From the NCBI RefSeq assembly GCF_017741815.1, contig NZ_JAGHMF010000036.1, positions 434,001-498,000 on the forward strand: DNA of 64,000 bases, read 5' to 3'. Numbering within the stretch: position 1 is the first letter of the stretch; each line of letters begins with the position of its first letter. This DNA is from Rhizobium sp. 16-488-2b. Its GTDB lineage: Bacteria > Pseudomonadota > Alphaproteobacteria > Rhizobiales > Rhizobiaceae. Positions 62,880 through 64,000 of the stretch are shown here, piece by piece. Position numbers and translations under genes: made by a program. The notes beneath the pieces are model-generated. The model made no database searches. It had not been told where the DNA came from and saw only the letters and a program-made list of their open reading frames with translations.

Positions 62880-63407
62880 TCAGATCTTGCTGCCGGGCTT
62901 CGGTCCCCAGGCGTTCGGGCCGGGACCGTAGGTCGGAATGGGAAGGAGGCCCTTGGTCGGGCGGTACATGAGCGATTTCTCGTAGGTGATGAGTTCCGCG
63001 TCCTGTGGCTCGCCGACCACGCCGAGATACCAGGCGGAGACAATCTTCGCGGAAGTCTTCATCTCAGGCTCGGCGGGCTTGGAGGCGAGAAAGCCATCCA
63101 TGTCCTTGGCGCCGGACTGGCTCACCGCCTGCTGCAGGGCGGCGATGTCGGCCTTCAGCGTCTTGCTGCGCTTGGAGAGTGCCGCAAGGAAGCGTGCGCC
63201 GAGCACGGGGTCGAGCTCGTAGCCGGTCAGGAATTCGGAAAGCTTGGTAAAGCCCTGGACGTCATCGTCGGCCGCGAACGCTGATACGGGCGCTGCGAAG
63301 GAGGAGAGGACGGCCAGTCCCCCGACGGCCACGGTGGCGCGCAGGAGGTCTCGGCGGTGGAGGGGCCGGCTCATGAGAGAGCCCGCATTGTTCGGGTCGA
63401 TTGGCAT
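62880..63407 (-). CDS. Small subunit of membrane-bound sugar dehydrogenase (gluconate 2-dehydrogenase subunit 3 type)
   Basis: A 175-aa protein with a Tat signal: RRDLLRATVAVGGLAVLSSF. The mature part is short and helical. It carries the large subunit to the periplasm. It lies 13 nt before the large-subunit start and 50 nt after the cytochrome gene; the three form one operon. Confidence 0.85.
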   Translation of the reverse strand: MPIDPNNAGSLMSRPLHRRDLLRATVAVGGLAVLSSFAAPVSAFAADDDVQGFTKLSEFLTGYELDPVLGARFLAALSKRSKTLKADIAALQQAVSQSGAKDMDGFLASKPAEPEMKTSAKIVSAWYLGVVGEPQDAELITYEKSLMYRPTKGLLPIPTYGPGPNAWGPKPGSKI

Positions 63408-63457
63408 CGCTGATATCCTCGATGAGGCAGTCAGAACTGGGAGAAAGGGTGAAACGA

Positions 63458-64000
63458 TCAGGCGCGGGCCGGCTGCCGCCTGCGGCGGGCAACGAGCAGC
63501 GCGATGACGAGCGCGGCGAGGATCAGCGCCACGGCGACTGCCGGAACGATGAACGGTGCAACCGCAGCCAATACAGGCTTCTCTCCACCCTCGCGGACAC
63601 GCAGGACGTCGGCTGCGGTGACGGTCACCTTGCCGTTGCCGAAATGACCAAGCACGTAGTTGCTGACATCGGCGACGTCCTTGTCGGAAAGACGATCCGT
63701 GTAGGCGGCGTTCTCGCCGAAGGCCGGCATGAATGTCGGTACGCCGTCGATGGTGCGCGACAGGCCGAACAGGATCGTTGCGATCAGATTGTCCGGGCTG
63801 TTGCCGCCGGTTGCGGTATTGTGGAAGAGCGAAGGATAGTGGTCGTTGCCCTCGCCATCAACCTGGTGGCAAGCGGCGCAGGAGCCGCTGAAGATATGGA
63901 AGCCCTTCTCGGTCACGGCCTGGCCAGGCAGGCCACGTAGATCGAGTTCGGCCGTGGAGGGCTTGCCGACGTCGTAGCGCGGCGTGGCTTCGCCAGTGGT
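63458..64000 (-). CDS. c-type cytochrome subunit of the dehydrogenase, 5' end outside the window
   Basis: The open frame runs without a stop to the window edge; 181 codons are seen. The visible part has one heme motif (GSCAACHQVDGEG), a distal Met region (FMPAFGENAAYTDRLSDKDVADVSNYV), a membrane helix near the end (AAVAPFIVPAVAVALILAALVIALLV) and an Arg-rich tail. Such subunits carry three hemes, so the missing part likely holds two more. It passes electrons from the GMC subunit to the quinone pool. Confidence 0.85.
   Translation of the reverse strand, partial: TTGEATPRYDVGKPSTAELDLRGLPGQAVTEKGFHIFSGSCAACHQVDGEGNDHYPSLFHNTATGGNSPDNLIATILFGLSRTIDGVPTFMPAFGENAAYTDRLSDKDVADVSNYVLGHFGNGKVTVTAADVLRVREGGEKPVLAAVAPFIVPAVAVALILAALVIALLVARRRRQPARA

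Overview
The window is chromosomal or megaplasmid DNA of an alphaproteobacterium, most likely Rhizobiaceae (Rhizobium/Agrobacterium type). The evidence is high GC with long clean coding frames, a eukaryote-like glutamine synthetase II next to a DUF2735 gene, a CbpM-CbpA pair, a PraR-like XRE regulator, a TfuA-YcaO pair and many ABC importers each paired with a GntR, LacI or ROK regulator. I see no rRNA, tRNA, CRISPR array, insertion sequence or phage gene.

Region 1 (1-7.3 kb) holds an RND efflux pair (adaptor and pump), a BaiN-like flavoprotein, DUF2735 and glnII with a good sigma-54 promoter. Region 2 (7.4-12.5 kb) is the most unusual part: a BTAD/TPR transcriptional regulator, then a 41-residue ORF with a strong ribosome binding site, a YcaO protein and a TfuA protein in a tight operon, followed by a small conserved-looking ORF and an XRE regulator. 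This reads as a minimal, cysteine-free, exporter-free RiPP locus, possibly making a backbone thioamide. Region 3 (13-26.6 kb) is mixed: a cupin, CbpM-CbpA, an inositol-monophosphatase family protein divergent from a LacI regulator with two matching operators, an AraC regulator with a TonB siderophore receptor, a hybrid histidine kinase, a DapA-family enzyme with its GntR regulator and two matching operators, and a heme oxygenase.

Region 4 (27-37.7 kb) looks like a sulfonate island. A taurine/sulfonate-type ABC importer, a phosphotransferase-like protein, a HutC-type GntR regulator and three dehydrogenases resembling HpsP, HpsN and HpsO lie on the minus strand; together the last three fit oxidation of 2,3-dihydroxypropane-1-sulfonate (DHPS) to sulfolactate. 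No sulfite-releasing enzyme is present. A dimethylformamidase-beta-like gene converges on it. A potassium-channel-like protein with a zinc ribbon follows.

Region 5 (39.2-61.1 kb) reads as one apiose/apioside utilisation island. A MalEFGK-type importer and a cytoplasmic apiosidase-like glycoside hydrolase (with a divergent ROK regulator) could import and cleave apiosides. A ribose-type importer could take up free apiose. ApsD, ApnL, ApnO, OiaK, the RuBisCO-like OiaX, a TPI-like LerI and an RpiB-like DerI then form a complete route from D-apiose to D-erythrose 4-phosphate; a DhaK/DhaL pair sits at the distal end and a divergent FCD-type GntR regulator at the head. Region 6 (61.2-64 kb) is a three-subunit periplasmic GMC dehydrogenase; its cytochrome c subunit runs off the window edge.

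Functions of regions 2, 4 and 5 are inferred from protein families and gene order; no database search was run.
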